64,000 bases of DNA from Flavobacteriales bacterium UBA7468 (GCA_002478565.1 DLPC01000016.1:62001-126000), one strand, 5' to 3'; shown: positions 25,684 to 34,483, counted from the first letter of the stretch. Translations and numbers: made by a program. The notes: generated by a model from the letters alone, not told the origin.

Positions 25684-26129
25684 ATTCGTTTCATTTTGAT
25701 GTGTGGTATGCCGTCCTCTAAATAGATAGCTCCGACGGCTGCAAAGTTGTGCTTTTTATAAAACTCTTGCAAGTGTGCTTGAGCGGATAATACAATTTCT
25801 TGTTTCCCATAGATTGTTTCAATTTGATCGATACAATATTCCATGAGTGCATGCCCCACATTCAATCCACGGTGAGCTTGAGCTACAATGACTCTACCGA
25901 TGGATATTTCTGGGTAGTTGGTGTCTTTGGGTAAGATGCGTGCACAAGCAATCAGATGTTCATTTTCTCGCACCAAAACATGCAACGCGTGCTGATCTTG
26001 GCCATCTAAATCTTGGTATACACAATTTTGCTCTACCACAAAAACCTCACTCCTTAGTTGTAGGTATGCGTAAAGTAGAGCTGGGCTTAATTCGTGGAAA
26101 GAAAAAATGGTGTATTGAAGTGAGGTCAT
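25680..26129 (-). CDS. GNAT-family N-acetyltransferase, ElaA-like
   Basis: In this 149-residue protein the early segment LRSEVFVVEQNCVYQDLDG matches the ElaA subgroup. The acetyl-CoA loop follows in IGRVIVAQAHRGLNVGHALM. The substrate is unknown. It lies between the YiiX-like gene (12 nt upstream) and the M13 peptidase (4-nt overlap), all on the minus strand. Confidence 0.87.
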   Translation of the reverse strand: MTSLQYTIFSFHELSPALLYAYLQLRSEVFVVEQNCVYQDLDGQDQHALHVLVRENEHLIACARILPKDTNYPEISIGRVIVAQAHRGLNVGHALMEYCIDQIETIYGKQEIVLSAQAHLQEFYKKHNFAAVGAIYLEDGIPHIKMKRI

Positions 26130-26141
26130 TATAGTCTATTG

Positions 26142-26747
26142 CTATTGAACTTGAAATAACAAATTTGATTCAGCAATTTGCCCGGGTGATACCATTGGTT
26201 CGTCATAGGGGATTGAAGTGCCGTAACGCTGTTGCATGATTCTTCTTACCTGCGGGCTCTCTAAATTAAAATCGCGCAGAGCTTTGGGTTTGCACAATTC
26301 CACTCCGACACATTTGTAGGTCTTGAAAACGAGTTCAGAACAATACATTTCTTTGTCTGACCAATTGAAACCGCTATCGTAGTGTTTATCGAGTTGCGCC
26401 TTGAGATAAGTTTTCATCGCAGTGAGTTGAGAAGCAGTTAGAGACTGGTCTTTTAGCCGGTAAACAGCATATTTTTGATCTTTGCCACTTGCAATCCAAG
26501 CTTCTAGCGAGCGAACTCCAACAGGCTCAATGGCTTCAAAAACATAGGGTTTTCCTTCCATATAAAAGATGATTCCACAATGAGAATAATATGAATTGGT
26601 AGCCTGTTGAACAGCTGTGCTTTGCGCTGAAGCACTGTGCTGAAAAATCAAGTCTCCATCTTGAAAAATTGGCAGCTTATTGGTAGACGATTGGCTATAA
26701 CTACCAAATGAAAACAGTAATATGATGAAAAGTGTTAGCTTACGCAT
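26142..26747 (-). CDS. YiiX/YebB-like permuted NlpC/P60 (papain-fold) hydrolase, exported
   Basis: This 201-residue protein has a signal peptide (MRKLTLFIILLFSFGSYSQ). GDLIFQH opens the domain, the probable catalytic His lies in YYSHCGIIF and the catalytic Cys in EMYCSELVFKTY, in the His-before-Cys order of the permuted NlpC/P60 family (formerly DUF830). Such proteins are amidases or thioesterases of cell wall or lipid substrates; the target is unknown. It starts 24 nt after the VWA gene and is probably cotranscribed with it. Confidence 0.88.
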   Translation of the reverse strand: MRKLTLFIILLFSFGSYSQSSTNKLPIFQDGDLIFQHSASAQSTAVQQATNSYYSHCGIIFYMEGKPYVFEAIEPVGVRSLEAWIASGKDQKYAVYRLKDQSLTASQLTAMKTYLKAQLDKHYDSGFNWSDKEMYCSELVFKTYKCVGVELCKPKALRDFNLESPQVRRIMQQRYGTSIPYDEPMVSPGQIAESNLLFQVQ

Positions 26748-26771
26748 AATGATCTGTATTTACAAGGAAAC

Positions 26772-28850
26772 TTAATATGCACCATAGAAGCGTCTCAAAA
26801 ACCATTCCGTTGTCAGTAAGCCAAAGAGCAAGATTAAGATGAAAATATAATCGTTGAGTTCATTGAATTGATGAGTTTCGGAACGTACCGCAACGATATC
26901 CTCGTTAGCCTCAAGATCCTTAATGAGCTTTTGATAAGCTTTTAAGGCATAAACCTTACCGCCACTCTGGTTGGCCAATTGCTGTAGCGTTGCGTGCCTT
27001 GCTGCAGACTCTTGTTGCTCAAGTTGAACAGATTCAACAATGAGTTTCCCTGTCTTGTTATAAATTTTACCATTTACCTTTGTTTGTACTTTCCACGTAT
27101 ATCTACCAGGCTTTAGCTTGCCTGCATTATACTGGTAATAGGTACCTTTGGCTTGTAGTTCTCCTTTTCTGATTTGTCCTTTTTCATTGCGCAATTCCCA
27201 ATTGATCTTTGGGCTCGTGATGGCTTGTAAAGATGCGTTGTAAAAATTGGCATTAAACAGGAAATCTTGGGCAGCATCTAACCTGACAGGAACTTGTACG
27301 CGTAAACCCATTCCTTCTTTTTTGACTAACAGATAATTACAGATTTGCCCAATAAAAGACTGAAAAGCAGTATGGCTTTGGGTTTTTTGAAAGGCTTGTA
27401 GTTTCCAGCGCCAAATTCCTTCACCAAGCAAACATGCTACACGTTGTTGTTTGAATTCAGAAAAGCTCAGCAAGGGTTCTTTTTTCTGGATTTGTCCAAC
27501 ACGCTGTTTCAATAATACTTGTGTAGAGCCGAGCGCAGTTACATCGCCAAAACGTCTTTGTAGCGGAGGAAATTGTTCGATCAATTGCACCCATTGTTGT
27601 TCGGCCTCGAAAAGTGCAAATCCTTCTTGAACCGAGCTCTGAACCTCTTCGAGTTGTTGTTTAAGTTGTAAGTTGAGTCCTAGAGGTAGCAGTTTGAGGC
27701 TTGTCATTTCAGCTTGACTACCCAAAATAAACCAAGTGGAAATTTGCGAAGCTTTGATTTCATTGAGCACTTTAGCATCGAAACCATTCGAAGGTTCGTG
27801 CCAAATAATGAGATCGTATTTGTTGATTTCTGAACGCGCTTGAACCGGAGATTTGTAGGTCAGCTGATAATTTTCATTGCCCTTTAAAGCATTGGATATA
27901 GCCGCGATATCTGGGTGCGGTGCATTGGCTAATAATAGGATTTGATGACGGCTATCGGCTACTTCGACGTAGATGGTTTTGACGTTGTTTTTGAGTGTAA
28001 ATTCTCCGGGTAGGCCGCTGAGCACGATGCGGTACTCTCTCACACCGGGTTTTTTGGCCTTTTGTACAAAAGTGAGCGTATGTGTCGTTTGAAATTGTGC
28101 TTGGTGGCGGATGGTTTGTTGGGCAACTTCGCGGCCGTCTTCAAACAGTCGAACGAGCGCATTTTTTCCGGCTAGTCGGTATGCTTCGATATCTACCTCA
28201 ATCGGAAATTCGTTGTTCAAAAAAGTTATTTCATTGTAGGCTACATTTTTGATCAGTTGATCTTTTTTGAGTGTAGTATCGCCAACTGACAGCCCATATA
28301 CTGGGGTCAGTGGTAAGTGTGCGGCTTGATAAGTAGGATTGGCTCCGACATTGTAATTGCCATCTGAAATCAAGATAACTGCACCTATGTTTTTGTTGAA
28401 ATATTTGGTGCTGAGTTGCTCAAAAGCAGACTCCATGTTTGTTTTTTGATCCTGAAAATTTCCGGGCTTTTGCTTTAAGTCAGCACCAAAATAGCATGTT
28501 TCAAGTTGAAATTTACCTTGAAACTGGTCCTTGAGTTGTTGCTGAAAACCGTTGATTTCTTTGGTCAATAACTCAGGACGTTCATCATTGCGCATCGAGG
28601 CAGAATCGTCAATCAGGGTAACAACAATCGGTAATTCTGTTCTGAATTCTAGCATTTCAAGTGTGAGACCTAATAAAAGCAGACCAATTATTGAAAGTGT
28701 GCTCGCTCGCAGGGAAGTCAATAAGATTCGAAATGATTTGCGCTTTTTATCTAGCCAAGTTTCTTTCGTGTAAAAACGCCAGCTGACAAGAATGGCAACA
28801 ACAACAATTGGGACGGACCACCAGAAAGAAAATGCGGAAAGCAGATGCAT
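26772..28850 (-). CDS. VWA-domain inner-membrane protein
   Basis: The protein has 692 residues from the ATG at 28848-28850; a possible ATG 15 nt upstream lies across the -7 box, so the inner one is favoured. Two N-terminal membrane segments (LSAFSFWWSVPIVVVAILVS, then a second near 48-66) precede a von Willebrand A domain with the metal-binding motif LIDDSASMRND (D-x-S-x-S). A long extracytoplasmic region follows, and a last membrane helix (YIFILILLFGLLTTEWF) ends the protein. This resembles Bacteroidota BatA-like/glutamine-amidotransferase-like VWA proteins. No MoxR ATPase lies next to it. Function unknown. Confidence 0.85.
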   Translation of the reverse strand: MHLLSAFSFWWSVPIVVVAILVSWRFYTKETWLDKKRKSFRILLTSLRASTLSIIGLLLLGLTLEMLEFRTELPIVVTLIDDSASMRNDERPELLTKEINGFQQQLKDQFQGKFQLETCYFGADLKQKPGNFQDQKTNMESAFEQLSTKYFNKNIGAVILISDGNYNVGANPTYQAAHLPLTPVYGLSVGDTTLKKDQLIKNVAYNEITFLNNEFPIEVDIEAYRLAGKNALVRLFEDGREVAQQTIRHQAQFQTTHTLTFVQKAKKPGVREYRIVLSGLPGEFTLKNNVKTIYVEVADSRHQILLLANAPHPDIAAISNALKGNENYQLTYKSPVQARSEINKYDLIIWHEPSNGFDAKVLNEIKASQISTWFILGSQAEMTSLKLLPLGLNLQLKQQLEEVQSSVQEGFALFEAEQQWVQLIEQFPPLQRRFGDVTALGSTQVLLKQRVGQIQKKEPLLSFSEFKQQRVACLLGEGIWRWKLQAFQKTQSHTAFQSFIGQICNYLLVKKEGMGLRVQVPVRLDAAQDFLFNANFYNASLQAITSPKINWELRNEKGQIRKGELQAKGTYYQYNAGKLKPGRYTWKVQTKVNGKIYNKTGKLIVESVQLEQQESAARHATLQQLANQSGGKVYALKAYQKLIKDLEANEDIVAVRSETHQFNELNDYIFILILLFGLLTTEWFLRRFYGAY

Positions 28851-28854
28851 GCCC

Positions 28855-28862
28855 CAAAAATA
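28855..28862 (-). promoter_or_regulatory. -7 box TATTTTTG for the VWA operon, 4 nt before ATG
   Basis: On the minus strand TATTTTTG is followed by GGGC and then the ATG at 28850. The spacing matches the leaderless-type genes elsewhere in the window. Confidence 0.5.
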
Positions 28863-28876
28863 CATACATTTTTACG

Positions 28877-28884
28877 TAAATTCG
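28877..28884 (+). promoter_or_regulatory. Candidate -7 box TAAATTCG for the thiolase
   Basis: TAAATTCG lies 19 nt before the thiolase ATG and is a TAnnTTCG variant like those upstream of the cysteine desulfurase, S8 protease and sigma factor genes. Confidence 0.4.
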
Positions 28885-28903
28885 TGGCTCAAAAACAATC
28901 AAC

Positions 28904-30082
28904 ATGTCAAAAACAGTTTATATCGTCTCTGCAGTAAGAACTCCGATGGGAGCATTTATGGGAGGCTTGGCAAGTGTGCCAGCAACACAATTGGGTGCTA
29001 CCGCCATCCAAGGTGCTTTGCAAAAAGCAAATCTCGATTCAAAATTGGTCGACGAAGTATTTATGGGCAATGTATTACAAGCTGGCGTAGGTCAAGCTCC
29101 TGCTAGACAGGCTGCACTGGGTGCAGGTTTGCCCAATTCAGTGCCTTGCACAACTGTCAATAAAGTTTGTGCATCTGGCATGAAAGCCATTATGTTAGGA
29201 ACGCAGTCAATTTTGGCTGGAGACAACCAAATCGTAGTCGTTGGGGGGATGGAAAACATGTCACAAACTCCACATTATGTTGATGGAAGAAACGGTACCA
29301 AATTCGGAAATATCACAATGCTTGACGGCATTACTAAAGATGGTTTACTGGATGTTTACAGTAAAGTACCTATGGGGAATTGCGCAGAGTTGTGTGCTAC
29401 CAAATACGAGATCACCCGCGAGCAACAAGACGAATTTGCAATCAACTCTTACAAAAGAGCGGCTTCAGCTTGGCAAGCAGGTAGATTCAATGACGAAGTA
29501 GTAGGAGTAGCTGTGCCTCAGCGCAAAGGAGACCCTATTATGATCACCGAAGACGAAGAATATAAAAATGTCTTCTTGGATAAAATCCCGGGATTGCGTC
29601 CAGCTTTTGATAAAGAAGGAACTATTACAGCAGCCAATGCTTCCACGCTCAACGACGGCGCTTCCGCTTTGATTTTAGCCTCTGAAGAAGCTGTCAAAGC
29701 ACATGGGCTTAAGCCGCTTGCAAAAATTGTGAGCTATGCTGACGCTGCACATGAGCCTGAATGGTTCACGACCGCGCCCTCCTTAGCCATTCCAAAAGCA
29801 CTGCAAAAAGCAAATTTATCCATTGAAAACATTGATTATTGGGAGCTCAATCAGGCATTTTCTGTTGTTGGTTTGGCCAATATGAAAATTCTAGGGCTCA
29901 ATCCTGAAAAAGTTGATGTCAATGGCGGTGCAGTTGCGTTGGGGCACCCTCTTGGAAATTCAGGTTCCAGAGTTATCGTAACGCTCTTGCATGTACTCCA
30001 ACAAAATAACGCAAAATTAGGTGCTGCTGCTATTTGCAATGGCGGTGGTGGTGCTTCGGCAATGGTGATAGAATTAGTTTAA
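28904..30082 (+). CDS. Acetyl-CoA C-acyltransferase (thiolase)
   Basis: This 392-residue protein has the acyl-enzyme cysteine in TVNKVCASGMKAIM (about residue 88), NASTLNDGASAL, the catalytic His in GGAVALGHPLGNSGSR (about 348) and the second Cys in CNGGGGASAMVIE (about 378). It condenses two acetyl-CoA or cleaves 3-ketoacyl-CoA. Length and motifs fit the biosynthetic (AtoB-type) group slightly better than FadA. It has its own promoter and a strong terminator, so it is a single-gene unit. Confidence 0.95.
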   Translation: MSKTVYIVSAVRTPMGAFMGGLASVPATQLGATAIQGALQKANLDSKLVDEVFMGNVLQAGVGQAPARQAALGAGLPNSVPCTTVNKVCASGMKAIMLGTQSILAGDNQIVVVGGMENMSQTPHYVDGRNGTKFGNITMLDGITKDGLLDVYSKVPMGNCAELCATKYEITREQQDEFAINSYKRAASAWQAGRFNDEVVGVAVPQRKGDPIMITEDEEYKNVFLDKIPGLRPAFDKEGTITAANASTLNDGASALILASEEAVKAHGLKPLAKIVSYADAAHEPEWFTTAPSLAIPKALQKANLSIENIDYWELNQAFSVVGLANMKILGLNPEKVDVNGGAVALGHPLGNSGSRVIVTLLHVLQQNNAKLGAAAICNGGGGASAMVIELV

Positions 30083-30088
30083 AAAGCA

Positions 30089-30115
30089 AAAGCCCGAGTA
30101 ATCGGGCTTTTTTTT
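30089..30115 (+). terminator. Intrinsic terminator of the thiolase gene
   Basis: Stem AGCCCGA (30091-30097) pairs with TCGGGCT (30102-30108) around the loop GTAA and is followed by a run of T. It lies 8 nt after the thiolase stop. Confidence 0.92.
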
Positions 30116-30147
30116 GAACTTTTGTTTTTGCATTTTGTTTGAAATGC

Positions 30148-30597
30148 ATGTATCAACTTAAAAGAACTCAGTTTATCCCGACAGACCTCCAAACCTGTTG
30201 GGACTATTTTTCCTCTCCTAATAATTTAAAGGAAATTACGCCACCCACCATGGGTTTTATTGTGAAATCTGAAGTGCCTCAGAAAATGTATGAAGGCCTG
30301 ATGATTGCCTACACTGTGAAGCCGCTTGCAGGTATTCCCATGAATTGGGTTACGGAAATTAAAACGGTCAAAGACCTTCAGTTTTTTGTAGACGAGCAGC
30401 GCGTTGGACCTTATAAGGTTTGGCATCATGAACATCATTTTAAAGCAGTTGAAGGTGGTGTAGAAATGACAGATATCGTAACGTATGTTTTGCCTTTTGG
30501 TTTGCTGGGGCGCTTGGTTCATCCTTGGCTAGTGCGGCCTAAACTCGAGCAAATTTTTGCATATCGCTTCAAGAAAGTTGAAACACTATTTAAGTAA
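30148..30597 (+). CDS. SRPBCC-fold ligand-binding protein
   Basis: The protein has 149 residues from the ATG at 30148 (MYQLKRTQFIPTDLQTCWDY); a TTG three codons earlier is less likely. The pattern CWDYFSSPNNLKEITPPTMG and the later GRLVHPWLVRPKLEQIFAYR match the SRPBCC/polyketide cyclase-like family found as small cytoplasmic proteins in Bacteroidota. No catalytic residue is recognised; a role in binding a hydrophobic ligand is inferred. It lies between the thiolase terminator and the ABC transporter genes. Confidence 0.82.
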   Translation: MYQLKRTQFIPTDLQTCWDYFSSPNNLKEITPPTMGFIVKSEVPQKMYEGLMIAYTVKPLAGIPMNWVTEIKTVKDLQFFVDEQRVGPYKVWHHEHHFKAVEGGVEMTDIVTYVLPFGLLGRLVHPWLVRPKLEQIFAYRFKKVETLFK

Positions 30598-30628
30598 CCA
30601 AATAGCCTCAATTTTGGTATTTATTGTT

Positions 30629-30636
30629 TAACTTTC
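30629..30636 (+). promoter_or_regulatory. Possible -7 box TAACTTTC for the ABC operon, 4 nt before ATG
   Basis: TAACTTTC differs from TAnnTTTG only in the last base and ends exactly 4 nt before the ABC ATPase ATG. Confidence 0.35.
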
Positions 30637-30640
30637 TTTC

Positions 30641-31564
30641 ATGAATGACGATCCAATATTAAGTGTTCAGCACCTTAAAAAGACTTTCGGAAATTTTACT
30701 GCGGTAAAAGACGTAAGTTTCACGGTCAACAAAGGCGATATCTTTGGTTTTTTAGGGCCCAATGGCGCCGGAAAAAGTACAACAATGCGCTGCATGTTAT
30801 CTTTGATCAAGCCAGACGCGGGACAAATTCAAATCTTTGGCAAAGATCTTTTCAAAGAGCGGGTAAGTATTATGTCAGGCATCGGGAGTATTGTTGAAAA
30901 ACCTGATTTTTACAAATATCTCAGTGCGCTACAAAACCTTAAAATTTTTGCGCGCATTTCTGGTGCAGACGTTTCTGAAAAACAACTTTATGAACAACTA
31001 GAGTTTGTAGGGTTGGCTGGCCGCGAAAAAGATAAGGTGGCTGGGTTTTCGCATGGCATGAAGCAGCGCTTAGGGATCGCACAGACGCTCTTGCATCAGC
31101 CTGAATTGATTGTCCTTGACGAGCCTACAACGGGTTTGGATCCACAAGGGATTATCGAGGTAAGGGAATTGATTTTGAGACTCAAAAACGAGCAACAAAA
31201 GACCGTTATTTTATCCTCTCATCAATTAGCAGAAATAGAGTTGGTAGCCAACAGAATGGTGATCATCAATAGGGGTGAAGGAGTTGTGGAGGGCGATGTT
31301 GCGCAGCTAATGAATCAGCAAGAAACGGCTTTGCATCTTGAACTCTCGGAAAATGCTTCAGGTGCGGCAGCGTTAATTACTGCTAACTTTCCTGAAGTAA
31401 AACTTAAAATAAGTAGCCCTAAAACATTGGAGGTCAATATAGAGAAGTATTATATTCCTTCGCTAAACGCCAAACTTGTTGCTGAAGGTTTTGAGATCAT
31501 GGCGCTTGAGCCCAAAAGAAAACTCGAAGATTTTTTCATTCAAATGACGCAGTCCAATGCTTAG
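30641..31564 (+). CDS. ABC transporter ATP-binding protein
   Basis: In this 307-residue protein Walker A is LGPNGAGKSTT (about 39-49), the signature is FSHGMKQRLGIAQTL (about 132-146), Walker B is LIVLDEPTTGLDP (about 152-164) and the switch His is in ILSSHQL. A C-terminal extension of about 90 residues is typical of the CcmA/DrrA-type export ATPases. It pairs with the permease that starts 8 nt inside its 3' end. The substrate is not readable. Confidence 0.95.
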   Translation: MNDDPILSVQHLKKTFGNFTAVKDVSFTVNKGDIFGFLGPNGAGKSTTMRCMLSLIKPDAGQIQIFGKDLFKERVSIMSGIGSIVEKPDFYKYLSALQNLKIFARISGADVSEKQLYEQLEFVGLAGREKDKVAGFSHGMKQRLGIAQTLLHQPELIVLDEPTTGLDPQGIIEVRELILRLKNEQQKTVILSSHQLAEIELVANRMVIINRGEGVVEGDVAQLMNQQETALHLELSENASGAAALITANFPEVKLKISSPKTLEVNIEKYYIPSLNAKLVAEGFEIMALEPKRKLEDFFIQMTQSNA

Positions 31565-32399
31565 AAAAAACACCATTAATGAATTTGTCAAGATCTTGGC
31601 AAAACCACGGAGCTATATCGGCATTGCAGCACTTACTTTGCTTGTTTCGATCATTTTATTTGCCATGAAAGCCGATGGGAAAATGTATATCTCTTTTGTT
31701 ACGGCCTCCTTTGAGCAAACATTATCTTTTAACGGTCATATTCTCAATGGCAACCTCATTGCATTTATTGTTTTGCAAATGCTCATTGTACATATCCCTT
31801 TGCTCGTTGCTTTAGTGACCGGTGACTTACTTTCAGGAGAAGCCGCTATGGGAACTTTGCGGATGTTGCTCACCAAGCCCATCACACGCACGCAAGTGGT
31901 GCTTTCTAAAATGATTGCCGCCGCTACCTACACCTTTATTTTGGTCTTGTGGATGGGTTTTCTAGCTGTTTTTGTGGGGCGCTGGGTTTTTGGTACCGGC
32001 GATTTGATCGTTTTGAATTCAGATGGCTTGGTTATTTTACCGGATGCGGATATACTTTGGCGCTATGGTTTGGCATTTTTTGTAGCCTACCTTGCTCTTT
32101 TGACCATCGCCACACTATCTATTTGTCTTTCAGCCTTTGCTGATAACTCAATTGGTCCTATTGTCTCTACCATGGCGATCATCATTTTATTCACAATAAT
32201 CGGCTCTTTAGATGTGTCTGTCTTTGATCATATCAAACCCTATCTGTTTACAACACACATGGCCTCATGGCGTAGTTTTTTCAATGATCCTGTGCCATGG
32301 TCAGCAATTTGGGAGTCCATTTGGATCCTCATTGTTCACAATATTTTATTTATCGGTTTAGCCATTTTTCAATTCAATAGAAAAGACATTACCTCATGA
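31557..32399 (+). CDS. ABC-2 type transporter permease
   Basis: This 280-residue protein has about six membrane segments (for example IGIAALTLLVSIILFAMKA, FIVLQMLIVHIPLLVALVTG and IVSTMAIIILFTIIGSLDV). The segment SGEAAMGTLRMLLTKPITRTQVVLSK is the ABC-2 membrane-domain hallmark seen with NatB/NosY-type exporters. Together with the upstream ATPase it forms a half-transporter pair. It overlaps the LolA-like gene by 4 nt (ATGA). Confidence 0.9.
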   Translation: MLRKNTINEFVKILAKPRSYIGIAALTLLVSIILFAMKADGKMYISFVTASFEQTLSFNGHILNGNLIAFIVLQMLIVHIPLLVALVTGDLLSGEAAMGTLRMLLTKPITRTQVVLSKMIAAATYTFILVLWMGFLAVFVGRWVFGTGDLIVLNSDGLVILPDADILWRYGLAFFVAYLALLTIATLSICLSAFADNSIGPIVSTMAIIILFTIIGSLDVSVFDHIKPYLFTTHMASWRSFFNDPVPWSAIWESIWILIVHNILFIGLAIFQFNRKDITS

Positions 32400-33088
32400 A
32401 ACTACGTTCTATTTTCTTTTTTATAACTCTTTCTGCTTTTGTTTTAAATGCGCAAGATCCAAATCTAGTACTTAAAGAAGTTCGTCTGAAGTTGGAGAAA
32501 GTTGCTGATTACAGCGCTCAGGTGCATATTCATGCAAATATTCCAATGATAAAAATCGATGACGTCAATGCAAAAGTATATTACAAACAACCGAACCTGT
32601 TTAAAGTAGAATCGAAAGGAATTGCTATTTTGCCCAAACAAGGCATGGGCGACCTCACTTCTTTTTTAACTAACGAAAAAGGATATACCTGTGCACTGAA
32701 TGGAACTAAAATGATAGGATCCGTTAAAACACAAGTTATATCAGTGTTGCCGCTTACCGAGAGTACTGATCTCATCCTTGTGAAATTATGGATTGACCCC
32801 ATTAAAGATGTCATCATGAAAGCACAAGTGACCAGCAAAACAAACGGCACGCTTGATATCGATTATTTTTACACGGATCAAGTGAAATACGGTTTGCCGA
32901 GTAAATTGGTTTTCACCATCGATGTCAAGAAATTTAAATTGCCTAAAAGTGTTGCTGCTGATTTGCATCAGACAAAGAAAAAGCCAACAAATACCAAGGA
33001 AGCTCAAGATGGGAAAATTACTTTAGAGTTTAGCAATTACCAGGTAAATAAAGGCTTGAGCACTCAGTTTTTTAAGCAAAAACAATAG
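32396..33088 (+). CDS. LolA-like outer-membrane lipoprotein-sorting protein
   Basis: This 230-residue protein has a signal peptide (MKLRSIFFFITLSAFVLNAQ) followed by a LolA/LppX-like fold: VRLKLEKVADYSAQVHIHA, an early strand (KVYYKQPNLFKVESKG) and LDIDYFYTD. Family members carry lipoproteins or lipids across the periplasm. Coupling to an ABC-2 exporter suggests it accepts the exported lipid, an inference from gene order. A Lys-rich low-complexity segment near residue 190 is unusual for LolA. Confidence 0.7.
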   Translation: MKLRSIFFFITLSAFVLNAQDPNLVLKEVRLKLEKVADYSAQVHIHANIPMIKIDDVNAKVYYKQPNLFKVESKGIAILPKQGMGDLTSFLTNEKGYTCALNGTKMIGSVKTQVISVLPLTESTDLILVKLWIDPIKDVIMKAQVTSKTNGTLDIDYFYTDQVKYGLPSKLVFTIDVKKFKLPKSVAADLHQTKKKPTNTKEAQDGKITLEFSNYQVNKGLSTQFFKQKQ

Positions 33089-33096
33089 GTTTCTTG

Positions 33097-33723
33097 CTAA
33101 TAAAGCACTTCAATCTGAGCGGTGTCAAACGGTGTAGTATAGGCACTCTTTGTGCCGCTGTTTGGCGTGTCTAGTTCCCAATACAAAATGGAGTAATTTG
33201 AATTTCCCTTATTGACGCAATAAAATGTGGTATCGAGCGGCCCATAAAAATCTTGGGCAGTACTTGGGCAACATGTTTCACAACCAGCAAAACCTTCTTG
33301 TTTGATATAGCGAAAATGATCGAGATTGCTTGGGTTGTTATTTTTGAAGTGAATTTTTACCCAAGCCATAGCATCCGTATTGAGATTGACAACTTTTGGT
33401 TCTTTGATGCTGAGTTCAGAGTAATAAATGTCTTTTTCAATTGGGAAATAATTGGTTTTGAACACCTTTAAAATATAGCGTTCAATTTTGTCTCGCGGGA
33501 TATTAAACTCGTAGTTTCCATTTGCCGGAACTGTCAGTACCTCCATCAAAATTTCCTCAGAAGTTCCAATTGGGACTTTATAAATTTTAAGTTCTGCTCC
33601 TGCTAAGCCAGTCGCAAATGTGTTGTCGGTGATAGTCCCTTTGATTACAAAAGAACCCGTTCCTTTTTCGCAGGCGCTCGTCAATAGAAATACGACGAAT
33701 AAAAGTGAGGCTAAGCGTTCCAT
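33097..33723 (-). CDS. Lipoprotein of unknown function with an Ig-like/regulatory domain
   Basis: This 208-residue protein has a signal peptide ending in a lipobox (LLTSAC, Cys about 18). The following KGTITDNTFATGLAGAELKI resembles a carboxypeptidase-regulatory or CNA-B-like beta sandwich. The C-terminal half holds a cysteine cluster, EGFAGCETCCPSTA, that may bind metal or form disulfides. I do not recognise a family. Its start overlaps the end of the FkbM gene by 13 nt. It converges on the LolA-like gene with only 8 nt between. Confidence 0.7.
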   Translation of the reverse strand: MERLASLLFVVFLLTSACEKGTGSFVIKGTITDNTFATGLAGAELKIYKVPIGTSEEILMEVLTVPANGNYEFNIPRDKIERYILKVFKTNYFPIEKDIYYSELSIKEPKVVNLNTDAMAWVKIHFKNNNPSNLDHFRYIKQEGFAGCETCCPSTAQDFYGPLDTTFYCVNKGNSNYSILYWELDTPNSGTKSAYTTPFDTAQIEVLY

Positions 33724-34460
33724 TGTGCAACTAAATGTTCTTTCTCCTGAGGTACAAAAAGATAGTCTCCCCCAAAATGCTGCTCATTTTCTTTTTGGCA
33801 AATTTGACCATTCAAACCATATCGTTGATAAGCCAGTTGAGCAAAAAAATCAAAAAGATGAGCTTCGTTTTTGGGATCGATTTCTAATTGGATGATTGGA
33901 CGATGTTGATTTATGGTATTGGTCAGCTGTTGAAAAACTTCCCATTCGTGTCCTTCGATGTCGCACTTGATGTAATCGATGCGTTCAAATGTTTGAAAGA
34001 AGTCTGCGGTATTGACCATCTGCACATCTTGTATTTTCTCTTTCGTTTGCTCTTCTCCAGGTCTCAACACATGTGGCAGCCCGGTTCTCATCATACCATT
34101 TGTTGAAGGCAATACCATTTTTATGACACCAGTTTCTCGGCCTAGGGCTACATTATGCAGTTCGACATTTTCTTGGTGCCCTATAAAATGATCTAAAATT
34201 TCATAAAACTGAGGTAAGGGCTCTATGGCAATGAGCTTTCCTTTGGAAGCTAATTTTGAAAAAGTTTTGGCAAAATAACCCAAGTTGGCTCCGATGTCTA
34301 TGACAACAAATTCAGGTCGGATGATTTTCTTGACGAAATAATGAAATTTGAAGGCTTCTTTATTGCGCAATAATCCAAAATTATAGAACAAATAAAAGAA
34401 CCGATGCAGGGTCAGCAGATAGTTTCTTTCAGACAATAAAACATAGAGCAATTTCTTCAT
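33711..34460 (-). CDS. FkbM-family SAM-dependent methyltransferase
   Basis: The protein has 249 residues from the ATG at 34458-34460 (MKKLLYVLLSERNYLL); a start at 34505 would lie across the promoter. Motif I is FVVIDIGANLGYFAKTFSKL, followed by IAIEPLPQFYEIL and the FkbM-type DYIKCDIEGHEWEVFQQL. FkbM-type enzymes methylate sugars or small molecules, and many sit in surface-glycan loci. Here it is alone with a lipoprotein gene, so the substrate is unclear. Confidence 0.85.
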   Translation of the reverse strand: MKKLLYVLLSERNYLLTLHRFFYLFYNFGLLRNKEAFKFHYFVKKIIRPEFVVIDIGANLGYFAKTFSKLASKGKLIAIEPLPQFYEILDHFIGHQENVELHNVALGRETGVIKMVLPSTNGMMRTGLPHVLRPGEEQTKEKIQDVQMVNTADFFQTFERIDYIKCDIEGHEWEVFQQLTNTINQHRPIIQLEIDPKNEAHLFDFFAQLAYQRYGLNGQICQKENEQHFGGDYLFVPQEKEHLVAQWNA

Positions 34461-34475
34461 GCAGATTCTTTGAAT

Positions 34476-34483
34476 CAAAAGTA
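34476..34483 (-). promoter_or_regulatory. -7 box TACTTTTG for the FkbM-lipoprotein operon
   Basis: On the minus strand a perfect TAnnTTTG match lies 15 nt before the FkbM ATG at 34460. It overlaps the likely promoter region of the divergent S9 peptidase gene. Confidence 0.5.

Noticed and set aside
30597..30620. Weak hairpin ACCAAA/TTTGGT after the SRPBCC gene
   Set aside because: The stem has six A/T-rich pairs and a ten-base loop, with only a short T stretch after it; too weak to call a terminator.
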